This document shows, one piece after another, positions 1 to 7,553 of a DNA stretch of 11,740 nt (its first letter is position 1; every line of letters starts with the position of its first letter). The position numbers were made by a program, and so were the translations under genes. Source of the stretch: Pseudomonadota bacterium (lineage in GTDB: Bacteria; Pseudomonadota; Alphaproteobacteria; Caulobacterales; Caulobacteraceae). The notes under the pieces were generated by a model. It was not told the DNA's origin. It did no database searches and saw only the letters and a program-made list of their open reading frames with translations. Location of the stretch: NCBI GenBank assembly GCA_023433655.1, contig JAEYUE010000191.1, positions 1 to 11,740 of the forward strand, written 5' to 3'.

Positions 1-61
1 CAAGCGCGAAGGCCATGACCCCGGCGCAAACAAGGGACGGCGACTGGCGGCGAAGGAACAT
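1..61 (-). CDS. N-terminus of an unidentified secreted or membrane protein (partial)
   Basis: An ATG at 61 on the minus strand opens a frame to the left edge. The 20 visible residues read MFLRRQSPSLVCAGVMAFAL. This is a short basic n-region (two Arg) followed by a hydrophobic stretch, as expected for a Sec signal peptide or an N-terminal membrane anchor. A GGAG lies 7 nt upstream of the ATG, a good ribosome-binding distance. The gene lies downstream of prfA on the same strand, separated by 96 bp with a hairpin. It is not the N-terminus of prmC/hemK, which often follows prfA. The family cannot be named from 20 residues. The call rests on the signal-like sequence plus the Shine-Dalgarno motif. 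Confidence 0.45.
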   Translation of the reverse strand, partial: MFLRRQSPSLVCAGVMAFAL

Positions 62-120
62 GGCGCGGCTCCGGCGGAGGACGCCCAAGCTAGACGGCGC
101 CGCGGAGGCGCGGGCCAGTT

Positions 121-143
121 AAACCTCCGCAAGGTTTGCGGCG
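121..143 (-). terminator. Possible weak intrinsic terminator after prfA
   Basis: A 6-bp perfect stem (127-132 with 136-141, 3-nt loop) begins 16 nt after the prfA stop. On the minus-strand transcript it reads CCGCAA-ACC-TTGCGG followed by AGGTTTAAC. The T-run is only three bases, so this is a weak terminator at best. It separates prfA from the next minus-strand gene. Confidence 0.3.
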
Positions 144-157
144 GCCTGCGACGCAGC

Positions 158-1225
<1,068 letters not shown>

Positions 1226-1233
1226 GGGGCGTG

Positions 1234-1237
1234 TCCT
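1234..1237 (-). promoter_or_regulatory. Ribosome binding site that decides the prfA TTG start
   Basis: AGGA on the minus strand lies 8 nt upstream of the TTG at 1225. The upstream in-frame ATG has no reason from homology to be used, so this motif supports the TTG as the true start. Confidence 0.5.
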
Positions 1238-1277
1238 GTTCGCGGGAGGCCTGCCATAGCGCGGCGGCGCGCGATCT

Positions 1278-1311
1278 GTCGATGCGGCGGCGAGCAACCA
1301 ATTGCATCGAC
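1278..1311. promoter_or_regulatory. 8+8 bp inverted repeat between divergent prfA and transporter genes
   Basis: GTCGATGC (1278-1285) and its exact reverse complement GCATCGAC (1304-1311) are separated by 18 nt. The dyad centre (about 1294.5) falls almost midway between the prfA start (1225) and the transporter start (1362). This could be an operator for a dimeric regulator or a hairpin in a leader RNA. No regulator gene lies next to it. Confidence 0.35.
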
Positions 1312-1361
1312 TGCTCTTTCAACGGACAAGCGGAGCTTCGAGGTGACGCCGAGGGGGGCGC

Positions 1362-2141
1362 ATGGACACCTTTCTGCTGTTCCTCGTGGTCGGCTTCCTC
1401 GCCCAGGCCGTCGATGGCGCGCTGGGCATGGCCTATGGCGTCATCTCGTCGTCGGTCCTGCTGGCGCTGGGCGTGCCGCCGGCCACCGCCTCGGCCAGTG
1501 TCCACGGGGCCGAGGTCTTCACCACCGCCGCCTCCGCCGGCAGCCATGTCCTGCACCGCAACGTCGACTGGCGTCTGTTGCTGCCCCTCGCGGTCGCCGG
1601 CGTCGTGGGCGGCTGTCTCGGGGCCTACGTCCTGACCGGCATCGAGGGGGCGGCCATCAAGCCCTTCGTGATCGCCTATCTGGCGCTGATGGGGATCTAC
1701 ATCCTCTGGCGGGCGCGGCACGAGATCCGCATCCGCCGGATCCGCGCCTGGGTGAGCGGACCGTTGGGACTGATCGGGGGCTTCCTCGACGCCGTCGGCG
1801 GCGGCGGCTGGGGGCCGACGGTCTCCTCGACGCTCGTCGGGGCCGGTCAGGAGCCGCGCCGGGCCATCGGCACGGTGAACACCGCCGAATTCTTCGTCGC
1901 CACGGCGATCAGCGGGGCCTTCGTCTGGGCCCTGGTGTCGGGTCACTGGCAGGAGGCCGGCGCCCTTCAGAACCACGCCGCGGCGGTGGGCGGGCTGGTG
2001 GTCGGCGGGCTGGCGGCGGCGCCCTTCGCCGGTCTCATAGCCAAACGAATCCCGCGCAAACTGCTGACCTATGCGGTCGGAATCGTGCTGGTGGCGCTGG
2101 CTAGCTTCCAGGGCCTGCAGCTCGCGGGCGTGCTGTCCTGA
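1362..2141 (+). CDS. TSUP-family (TauE/SafE) membrane transporter or permease
   Basis: This 259-residue, strongly hydrophobic protein has the two-fold internal repeat of the TauE/SafE (TSUP) family. The half-repeats begin near residue 11 (AQAVDGALGMAYG, then GVPPATASASVHGAE) and near 134 (GGFLDAVGGGGWGP, then GAGQEPRRAIGTVNTAE). Each carries the Gly-rich segment and the conserved [ST]xxxxE helix. I infer about eight membrane segments. Known members export or import sulfite, sulfoacetate, sulfolactate or other small organosulfur anions, but the substrate cannot be told here. GAGG lies 7 nt ahead of the ATG. The gene is on the opposite strand to its neighbours. It diverges from prfA and converges with the GST gene, with only 3 bp between the stop codons, so it looks like an insertion into a conserved minus-strand block. 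Confidence 0.9.
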   Translation: MDTFLLFLVVGFLAQAVDGALGMAYGVISSSVLLALGVPPATASASVHGAEVFTTAASAGSHVLHRNVDWRLLLPLAVAGVVGGCLGAYVLTGIEGAAIKPFVIAYLALMGIYILWRARHEIRIRRIRAWVSGPLGLIGGFLDAVGGGGWGPTVSSTLVGAGQEPRRAIGTVNTAEFFVATAISGAFVWALVSGHWQEAGALQNHAAAVGGLVVGGLAAAPFAGLIAKRIPRKLLTYAVGIVLVALASFQGLQLAGVLS

Positions 2142-2144
2142 CGG

Positions 2145-2738
2145 TCAGGCGTCGGGGCGAGTCGCGGCGAAGCTCGGTCGCGCCTCCAGCGCCGCCTGCA
2201 GGGCGACCAGCCCGGGGCGGCCGGTCTTCCAGTCGAATTCGGGATGGCGGAAGCCGATCCACGTCACCGCCACCCCGGCGGTGATCACGCCCATGTCGAG
2301 ACGGTTCGCGTCCGGCGCCGCGGCCTCCAGAGCGTCGAGCGCCCGACCCATATTGGTCGTCCAGCGCTCGATCCACGACGGGGACCGTTCATGGTCCGGC
2401 CGACGCTTCTCCAGCACCAGCTTGACCCCCATCTCAAGGGCGCCGTTGGCGAGAGTTTCGAGCCGCCGCACCCGCAGCCGCTCCTCTCCGCCCTCCGGCA
2501 GCAGGCGCGGCCCGCCGCCGATGGCGTCGAGGTATTCGCAGATCACCGGGCTGTCGGTCAGCGGCAGGCCGTCCTGCGCGATCAGGGCCGGCACCTGCAC
2601 CAGCGGATTTGAGGCCAGCAGCTCGGGCGCATTGGCGTAGGGATCGGCGACGATCTCCTCGACCTCCAGCCCCTTCTCGCGCGCGACGATGCGGCATTTG
2701 CGGGCGTAGGGGGACGGGACGGTGATGTAGAGCTTCAT
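2145..2738 (-). CDS. Glutathione S-transferase family protein, YibF-like
   Basis: This 197-residue protein has an N-terminal thioredoxin-fold GST domain (about 1-77) and a helical C-terminal domain. The start KLYITVPSPYARKCRI resembles the SPFVRK start of E. coli YibF and places Ser9 at the usual glutathione-activating position. The cis-Pro loop (NPLVQVPAL, Pro50) and the glutathione-contacting DSPVICEYLD (from Asp62) are present. The ATG at 2738 has GGAG 5 nt upstream. A GTG at 2744 overlapping the ispG stop codon would add two residues but has no well-spaced Shine-Dalgarno motif. The gene follows ispG by 2 bp and is very probably co-transcribed and translationally coupled. The physiological substrate is unknown for this subgroup. 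Confidence 0.9.
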   Translation of the reverse strand: MKLYITVPSPYARKCRIVAREKGLEVEEIVADPYANAPELLASNPLVQVPALIAQDGLPLTDSPVICEYLDAIGGGPRLLPEGGEERLRVRRLETLANGALEMGVKLVLEKRRPDHERSPSWIERWTTNMGRALDALEAAAPDANRLDMGVITAGVAVTWIGFRHPEFDWKTGRPGLVALQAALEARPSFAATRPDA

Positions 2739-2740
2739 GG

Positions 2741-3880
2741 TCACTCCGCCGCCTGCAGGCCGGCGTTCCGCGCGGCCTCGAGTTCAGCCGCCTTTTCCTC
2801 CACCCGGGCGACGATCTCGTCGATCATGCCGTCGTTGGCCTGTTTATGGGCGATCTTGCCGTTCAGGTACATCATGCCCGAGCCCGCGCCGCCGCCCGTG
2901 AAGCCGACGTCGGTGTAGAGGGCCTCGCCCGGTCCGTTGACGACGCAGCCGATGATCGACAACGACATCGGCGTGGTCACGTGGGCCAGCCGCTCCTCGA
3001 GGATCCCGACCGTCTCGATGACATTGAACCCCTGCCGCGCGCAGGACGGGCAGGCGATGATGTTGACGCCCCGGTGGCGCAGGCCCAGCGACTTGAGGAT
3101 GTCGAAGCCGACCTTGATCTCCTCCACGGGATCGGCGGCGAGGCTGACGCGGATGGTGTCGCCGACCCCCGCCCACAGCAGGTTGCCCATGGCGATGGAC
3201 GACTTGATGGTGCCGGTGCGCAGCGGACCGGCCTCGGTGACGCCGACGTGCAGCGGGCAGTCGATGGCCTCGGCCAGCTGGTGGTAGGCGGCCACGGTGA
3301 GGAAGGGATCGGACGCCTTCACCGAGATCTTGAACTCGTGGAAGTCGTGGTCCTGCAGGATGCGGGCGTGGTTGAGCGCGCTCTCGACCATGGCGTCGGG
3401 GCAGGGCTCGCCGTACTTCTCCAGCAGGTCGCGCTCAAGGCTGCCGGCGTTGACGCCGATGCGCATCGAGCAGCCATGGTCCTTGGCCGCCTGGATGACC
3501 TCGCGCACGCGATCTGGCGAGCCGATATTGCCGGGGTTGATGCGCAGGCAGGCGGCGCCGGCCTGGGCCGCCTCGACGCCGCGACGGTAATGGAAGTGGA
3601 TGTCCGCCACCAACGGAACCCGGGTCTCCCGGGCGATGGTGCGGAAGGCGGCGGTGGAGTCCTCGTCGGGGCAGGAGACGCGAACGATGTCGGCCCCGGC
3701 TTCCTCAAGACGGCGGATCTGGTCGATGGTCGCCGCCGCGTCAGAGGTCGGCGTATTGGTCATCGACTGCACGGTGATCGGGGCGTCGCCGCCGACCGGG
3801 ACGGAGCCGACCATGATCTGGCGGCTCTTGCGGCGCTCGATGTGGCGCCAGGGACGGACGTGGGTGTGATCGAGGCTCAT
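2741..3880 (-). CDS. ispG: 4-hydroxy-3-methylbut-2-en-1-yl diphosphate synthase
   Basis: IspG (GcpE) converts MEcPP to HMBPP in the MEP isoprenoid pathway, using a [4Fe-4S] cluster and electrons from flavodoxin or ferredoxin. The 379-residue protein carries an N-terminal TIM barrel (ADIVRVSCPD, VADIHFHYRRG, CLRINPGNIG, IGVNAGSL). Its C-terminal cluster domain has Cys277 and Cys280 (IIACPSCARQG), Cys312 and Glu319 (IIGCVVNGPGEA). All three Cys ligands and the conserved Glu are present. I chose the ATG at 3880 (MSLDHTHVRPWRHIERRKSRQI) because it matches the Caulobacter N-terminus as I remember it. GTG 3919 and ATG 3913 are in-frame alternatives, and none of the three has a clear Shine-Dalgarno motif. 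The gene follows the RodZ-like gene by 57 bp and is coupled to the GST gene downstream. Confidence 0.97.
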   Translation of the reverse strand: MSLDHTHVRPWRHIERRKSRQIMVGSVPVGGDAPITVQSMTNTPTSDAAATIDQIRRLEEAGADIVRVSCPDEDSTAAFRTIARETRVPLVADIHFHYRRGVEAAQAGAACLRINPGNIGSPDRVREVIQAAKDHGCSMRIGVNAGSLERDLLEKYGEPCPDAMVESALNHARILQDHDFHEFKISVKASDPFLTVAAYHQLAEAIDCPLHVGVTEAGPLRTGTIKSSIAMGNLLWAGVGDTIRVSLAADPVEEIKVGFDILKSLGLRHRGVNIIACPSCARQGFNVIETVGILEERLAHVTTPMSLSIIGCVVNGPGEALYTDVGFTGGGAGSGMMYLNGKIAHKQANDGMIDEIVARVEEKAAELEAARNAGLQAAE

Positions 3881-3937
3881 GTCGCGCGCAACATAGGCCG
3901 ACGATTGCGGCATGGCCACGACGCAGGCCGTCGCGGA

Positions 3938-5044
3938 TCAGCCGCCCGTGGCCTGGGTGACGGCGGTCTGGACCACGGATGTCGCCTGCAGCTGCGCCTG
4001 GGCCTGGGCCTGGACGGCGGCGGTCCGCGCCGCCTCGGTGCGGGCCGCCACTTCGGCGGCGGCCTGCCGCGCCAGGGACTGGGCCCGCTGGTTCAGCTGG
4101 TTCAGCGAGGTCTGCGCCGCCTCCAGCACCCCCCCGTGCTCACCGTTCAGGTAGACGTCGAAGGCGGCCGGATCCGGCACATCCACCGTCGCCGCGACGC
4201 CGAGCGGCGCGCGCCAGGCGTCCCCGGCCGCCAGCTGGCGGGCGAACAACACCCGCCCGTCGCCCATGCGCACGATCAGATAAGCCGACTTGCGCGCCTG
4301 CAGCACCACCTGTGAGGCGCTGGCCGAGGCGCCGTAGATCGCCCCGCGGGGGTTGAAGGCCTTCTGCACCGGCGGCGCTCCGGCGGCGGCGGCGGCGAGG
4401 CCTTCCGGCGAAGCCGGATCGATCCCGGTCAACTCGGTCTCAAGGCCCGGGGTGATGTAGAGCGCAGGCACGGTCTGATCCGGCGGGGCCGGCAGCGGCG
4501 CGGTCAGGCGCATCACCTGGGCCTGTCCGGGCACGGCGCCGAGGGTCCAGCTTTCCGGCACCTCCGCCAGGGCCGAGGGTTCGGGCGCCCTCATCAGGCT
4601 GATGCGCTGGAAGACGTTCCACCCGACCACGGCCAGGACCAGCGCCAGCCCGGCGGCGATCAGGCGCGGCGAATAGCGTTTGACCTCCTCGAAGGCCACG
4701 CCGACCGGCGGCTGCAGCGGCACCGAGGGATCCGGCGCCTCCCGCTTGAAGCGCTCGACGGCCAGCTGTTCGTCGAGACCAAGGGCGCCCGCATAGGCGC
4801 GCACGTAGCCGATCGAGAAGACGCGGTTCGGCAGCACCGAGAAGTCGTTCTGCTCCAGCGCGGTCAGGTAGCGGGCCGGAACCCGGGTGATGCTGGAAAG
4901 CTCGGCCAGCGACCGGCCCGAATGGGTGCGCGCCATGCGCAGACTGTCGCCCAGAGTCGGCGCATCTGTGACGGAAGGAATGACATCCTTCCAGTCGGGA
5001 TGGTCCCGAAACTCTTCGGGGTTGCTCCCCGTATCCAGCGCCAT
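3938..5044 (-). CDS. RodZ-like helix-turn-helix membrane protein
   Basis: The domain order is that of RodZ, the MreB-binding cell-shape protein. A cytoplasmic HTH_25 domain (about 30-95; LGDSLRMARTHSGRSLAELS, VPARYLTALEQNDFSVLP, YVRAYAGALGLD) is followed by a membrane helix (about 127-146) and a periplasmic Pro-rich linker. A DUF4115-like C-terminal domain follows (about 245-308; ARKSAYLIVRMGDGRVLFAR). After it comes a roughly 60-residue Ala/Gln-rich tail, probably coiled coil, beyond the usual RodZ end. The start is uncertain. The ATG at 5044 gives 368 residues and has only a weak AGG upstream. An ATG at 5179 would add 45 residues without a Shine-Dalgarno motif and would place a DnaA box inside the coding sequence. 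The gene sits between ptsP and ispG. The domain call is firm; a role as the organism's main RodZ is inferred. Confidence 0.88.
   Translation of the reverse strand: MALDTGSNPEEFRDHPDWKDVIPSVTDAPTLGDSLRMARTHSGRSLAELSSITRVPARYLTALEQNDFSVLPNRVFSIGYVRAYAGALGLDEQLAVERFKREAPDPSVPLQPPVGVAFEEVKRYSPRLIAAGLALVLAVVGWNVFQRISLMRAPEPSALAEVPESWTLGAVPGQAQVMRLTAPLPAPPDQTVPALYITPGLETELTGIDPASPEGLAAAAAGAPPVQKAFNPRGAIYGASASASQVVLQARKSAYLIVRMGDGRVLFARQLAAGDAWRAPLGVAATVDVPDPAAFDVYLNGEHGGVLEAAQTSLNQLNQRAQSLARQAAAEVAARTEAARTAAVQAQAQAQLQATSVVQTAVTQATGG
4996..5031 (-). other. Three overlapping, mutually exclusive hairpins near the RodZ-like start
   Basis: Three perfect small stems overlap in series: 4996-5000 with 5004-5008 (5 bp), 5005-5010 with 5015-5020 (6 bp, loop ACTC) and 5017-5021 with 5027-5031 (5 bp, loop TTGCT). 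Each shares bases with the next, so only alternate ones can form together. They lie 13-48 nt inside the gene if ATG 5044 is the start. Short GC stems are common in this base composition, so this may be chance. Confidence 0.3.
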
Positions 5045-5165
5045 CCGGCCTGACCCCAAACTCGGCGCGCTGAGGGCGTCCTCGCGCGCGGTACTCGAAC
5101 CCGGGCCCTGTATCATATCGGGATGACAGATCGGGTCCGCCCCCGCAGACCACCCGGTTACGCCT

Positions 5166-5174
5166 TGTGGATAA
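5166..5174 (-). promoter_or_regulatory. Perfect DnaA-box 9-mer
   Basis: The minus strand reads TTATCCACA, identical to the strongest E. coli DnaA-box sequence. It lies between the ptsP stop and the likely RodZ-like start, beside two palindromes. An A/T-rich 9-mer of this kind is rarely expected by chance in a GC-rich window. No second box of this quality was seen nearby, so it is not an origin but could be a DnaA-regulated promoter element. Confidence 0.45.
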
Positions 5175-5197
5175 CTCATTTGAGTTGACCGATCAAC
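5173..5197. promoter_or_regulatory. Two overlapping palindromes upstream of the RodZ-like gene
   Basis: AACTCA-TT-TGAGTT (5173-5186) and GTTGA-CCGA-TCAAC (5184-5197) overlap by three bases and abut the DnaA box. The segment is much more A/T-rich than its surroundings, as expected for a promoter or operator. On the minus strand TTGATC followed 16 nt later by TTATCC could be a poor sigma-70-type promoter. No regulator can be assigned. Confidence 0.4.
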
Positions 5198-5212
5198 GAT
5201 TTGTTAGCCGTA

Positions 5213-5229
5213 CCGGCGGTTCGCGCCGG
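5213..5229 (-). terminator. Hairpin after ptsP, possible attenuator or mRNA 3' end
   Basis: CCGGCG (5213-5218) pairs perfectly with CGCCGG (5224-5229) around a 5-nt loop, just 6 nt past the ptsP stop codon. There is no T-run after it on the minus strand, so it is not a classic intrinsic terminator. It may stabilise the ptsP mRNA end or partly separate ptsP from the RodZ-like gene. Confidence 0.3.
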
Positions 5230-5235
5230 GACGTT

Positions 5236-7503
5236 TCAGATCGTGACGTTCAATTTCCGGGCCAGCGATTCCAGTTCGCCGCGGACCGATCCCGATGAGG
5301 AGCCCAGCAGGTTGGTCATGCCGCGACGGGCCGCCGCCAGGTCGGCCGACAGGATCATCCGCTTGACCGGCCCCACCCCCCCGGCGGGCGCTGACAGGCG
5401 GGTGAAGCCCAGGGTCAGCAGGGCGAAGGCCTCCAGCGGTCGCCCGGCCAGCTCGCCGCACACAGAGACGGGCGTTCCGGTGTCGGCGCATTTCTTCTGG
5501 ATCTCGGCCAGCGCCCTCAGGAACGGGGGTGACAGGGGGTCGTATCGGTCGGACACGAGCGGATTGGTCCGGTCGGCGGCGAACATGTACTGGAACAGGT
5601 CGTTGGTGCCGACGGACACGAAGTCGGTCAGCGGCAGCAGGGCGTCGAGGTGCCACAGCAGCGACGGGCACTCGATCATGGCCCCGACCCGAAGCAGGGC
5701 TGGCAGCGCCCGCCCCCGCCGTCGGGCCCAGGCGCATTCGATGTCGACCAGTTCGCGGGCCGCCCGGAACTCGTCGACCGTCGCGATCATCGGAAACATG
5801 ACGCGAAGCTCGCGCCCCGCCGCGGCGGTCAGCAGCGCCCTCAGTTGCAGCCTCAGCAGGCCTGGCCGATCCAGACCGAGGCGCACGGCGCGCCGGCCGA
5901 GGGCGGGATTCTCCTCCCGCTCGGTCTCCAGATAGGGCAGGACCTTGTCGCCGCCTATGTCGAGGGTGCGGAAGGTCACCGGCCGGTTCCCGGCGGTATC
6001 CAGCACCAGCCTGTAGAGCGCTGTCTGGCTATCGAGGCGCGGCAGCTCCTCCGAAACCATGAACTGGAACTCGGTGCGGAACAGGCCGATTCCCTCGGCC
6101 CCGGTGGCGTCGAGGTTCTCGAGATCGACGGCCAGACCCGCATTGGTCAGCAACGAGATGCGCGCGCCGTCGAGAGTGACGGCGTCGACCCCGCGCAGCC
6201 TGGCGAACTCCGCCTGCCGCTCGCTGCGCACCTCGATGCGGGACTGGACGGCCGCCAGCATGTCCGGGCGCGGGCGCAGATAGGCCTCGCCGGTCTCGCC
6301 GTCGACGATGGCCAGATCGCCCTCTGACAGGCGGTCGCGCAGGCCCATCAGGCGCCCGACGCAGGGAATCTGCAGCGCCCGCGCGACAATCGCGGCGTGG
6401 CTGGCCGCCGACCCCTCCTCCAGCAACAGCCCTCTCAGCTTGTTGCGCGGATACTCCAGCAGATCGGCCGGACCGAGGTTGCGGGCGACCAAGATGGCGT
6501 CGTCCGGCAGATCACGCTCGCCCGGCTTGTCGCCCGCCAGCAGCCTGAGCAGCCGGTTGGCCAGGTCCTCGAAGTCGTGCAGCCGTTCGCGGATATAGGG
6601 ATCGCGGGCGGTGGCGAAGCGGGCGCGATGCTCGTTTCGGACGCGATCGACCGCCGCCTCGGCGGTCAGACCGGTGCGCACCGCCTCCTCCAGCGACCGG
6701 TTCCAGCCCCGGTCGTCGGCGAACATGCGGTAGGTCTCCAGCACCTCGAACGACTGGCCCGCCAGCTTGCCGGGGCCGCCCTCCAGCATGGAATCGATGT
6801 TGGCCTTGAGAGCCTCCAGGGCTCCACGCAGCCGGACCTCCTCGGCCTGGGGGTCGTCGGCCAGCAGGTTCTCGGGCGGGACCGGCGCCTCGTGCAGGAC
6901 CACATGCCCATAGGCCAGGCCCTCGGCGAAGCGATGACCCTTCAGTCGCTCCGGCCGGTGGGGCGCCACCTCGATGTCGCGCAGTTCGTCCTGGGCAAGC
7001 AGTTCGCCCGAGGCCACGGTCTCAGCCAGGACCATAGCGATGGTCTGGATGTCCTCGACCTCTTCCTCATCATAGCGGCGCTCGGAGCGGTTCTGGACCA
7101 CCAGCACGCCGATGGCCCGACCGCCGCGCAGCAGGGGCGCTCCGAGGAAAGCGTGGTAGGGATCCTCACCGGTTTCCGGGCGATAGGCGAAGCTCGGGTG
7201 CGCGGGGGCGTTGGAGAGGCTGATGGGCTCGGCCGATCGCGCCACCTCGCCGACCAGACCCTCGCCGGGCCGCAGGCGGGTCGTGTGCACCGCTTCCGGC
7301 TTCAGCCCCTGTGTGGCGAACAGCTCCAGCTCACCCGAGGCGCGGCGCAGATAGATCGAGCAGACCTCGGCCACCATCGACTGGGCGATGATGCGCACCA
7401 CGGTGTCGAGCCGCTCCTGCGCGGGCGCGGCCCCCGCCATAGCCTCGCGGATCTGGCGAAGGAGGTTCCGCGGCCCCCTCGTCGTCAATCCGCCTGCCGG
7501 CAT
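5236..7503 (-). CDS. ptsP: Phosphoenolpyruvate-protein phosphotransferase PtsP (EI-Ntr)
   Basis: EI-Ntr autophosphorylates from PEP and passes the phosphate to NPr/HPr and then EIIA-Ntr. In Caulobacter this chain reports glutamine limitation to the (p)ppGpp enzyme SpoT. The 755-residue protein starts with a GAF sensor domain (about 25-165). The phosphohistidine domain follows, with active His369 in EEGSAASHAAIVARAL, then the C-terminal PEP-binding barrel (GIGLFRTEFQFM, FRTLDIGGDKVLPYL, FVSVGTNDLFQYM) and the catalytic Cys682 in VSVCGELAGRPL. The usual Thr/Ser two places before the His is Ala here. The ATG at 7503 has AGGAG 5 nt upstream and is preferred over an in-frame GTG at 7530. The gene follows lysC by 50 bp on the same strand, an order conserved in many alphaproteobacteria, so co-transcription is likely. 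Confidence 0.96.
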   Translation of the reverse strand: MPAGGLTTRGPRNLLRQIREAMAGAAPAQERLDTVVRIIAQSMVAEVCSIYLRRASGELELFATQGLKPEAVHTTRLRPGEGLVGEVARSAEPISLSNAPAHPSFAYRPETGEDPYHAFLGAPLLRGGRAIGVLVVQNRSERRYDEEEVEDIQTIAMVLAETVASGELLAQDELRDIEVAPHRPERLKGHRFAEGLAYGHVVLHEAPVPPENLLADDPQAEEVRLRGALEALKANIDSMLEGGPGKLAGQSFEVLETYRMFADDRGWNRSLEEAVRTGLTAEAAVDRVRNEHRARFATARDPYIRERLHDFEDLANRLLRLLAGDKPGERDLPDDAILVARNLGPADLLEYPRNKLRGLLLEEGSAASHAAIVARALQIPCVGRLMGLRDRLSEGDLAIVDGETGEAYLRPRPDMLAAVQSRIEVRSERQAEFARLRGVDAVTLDGARISLLTNAGLAVDLENLDATGAEGIGLFRTEFQFMVSEELPRLDSQTALYRLVLDTAGNRPVTFRTLDIGGDKVLPYLETEREENPALGRRAVRLGLDRPGLLRLQLRALLTAAAGRELRVMFPMIATVDEFRAARELVDIECAWARRRGRALPALLRVGAMIECPSLLWHLDALLPLTDFVSVGTNDLFQYMFAADRTNPLVSDRYDPLSPPFLRALAEIQKKCADTGTPVSVCGELAGRPLEAFALLTLGFTRLSAPAGGVGPVKRMILSADLAAARRGMTNLLGSSSGSVRGELESLARKLNVTI

Positions 7504-7508
7504 GGCCT

Positions 7509-7513
7509 CTCCT
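7509..7513 (-). promoter_or_regulatory. Ribosome binding site deciding the ptsP start
   Basis: AGGAG lies 5 nt upstream of ATG 7503 on the minus strand, the clearest Shine-Dalgarno motif in this cluster. The GTG at 7530 has nothing comparable. A GANTC site (GAGTC, 7515-7519) abuts it. GANTC is the CcrM methylation sequence in Caulobacterales. Confidence 0.6.
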
Positions 7514-7553
7514 CGACTCCGCGCCTCCACATGGGCGCAGCAAAGCTTGTTCG

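Noticed and set aside
2846..4315. Plus-strand open frame of 489 codons antisense to ispG and the RodZ-like gene
   Set aside because: The composition is Gly/Asp/Val/His-rich with no domain, and it lies fully opposite two clear genes.
5080..5115. tRNA T-arm-like GGGTTCGAGTACC on the minus strand
   Set aside because: The flanking bases do not form the T-stem, and no acceptor or anticodon arm can be drawn around it.
5184..5197. FNR/Crp-like site TTGAT...TCAA
   Set aside because: The half-sites are too close; an FNR site needs TTGAT-N4-ATCAA, while here the spacing is two bases short.
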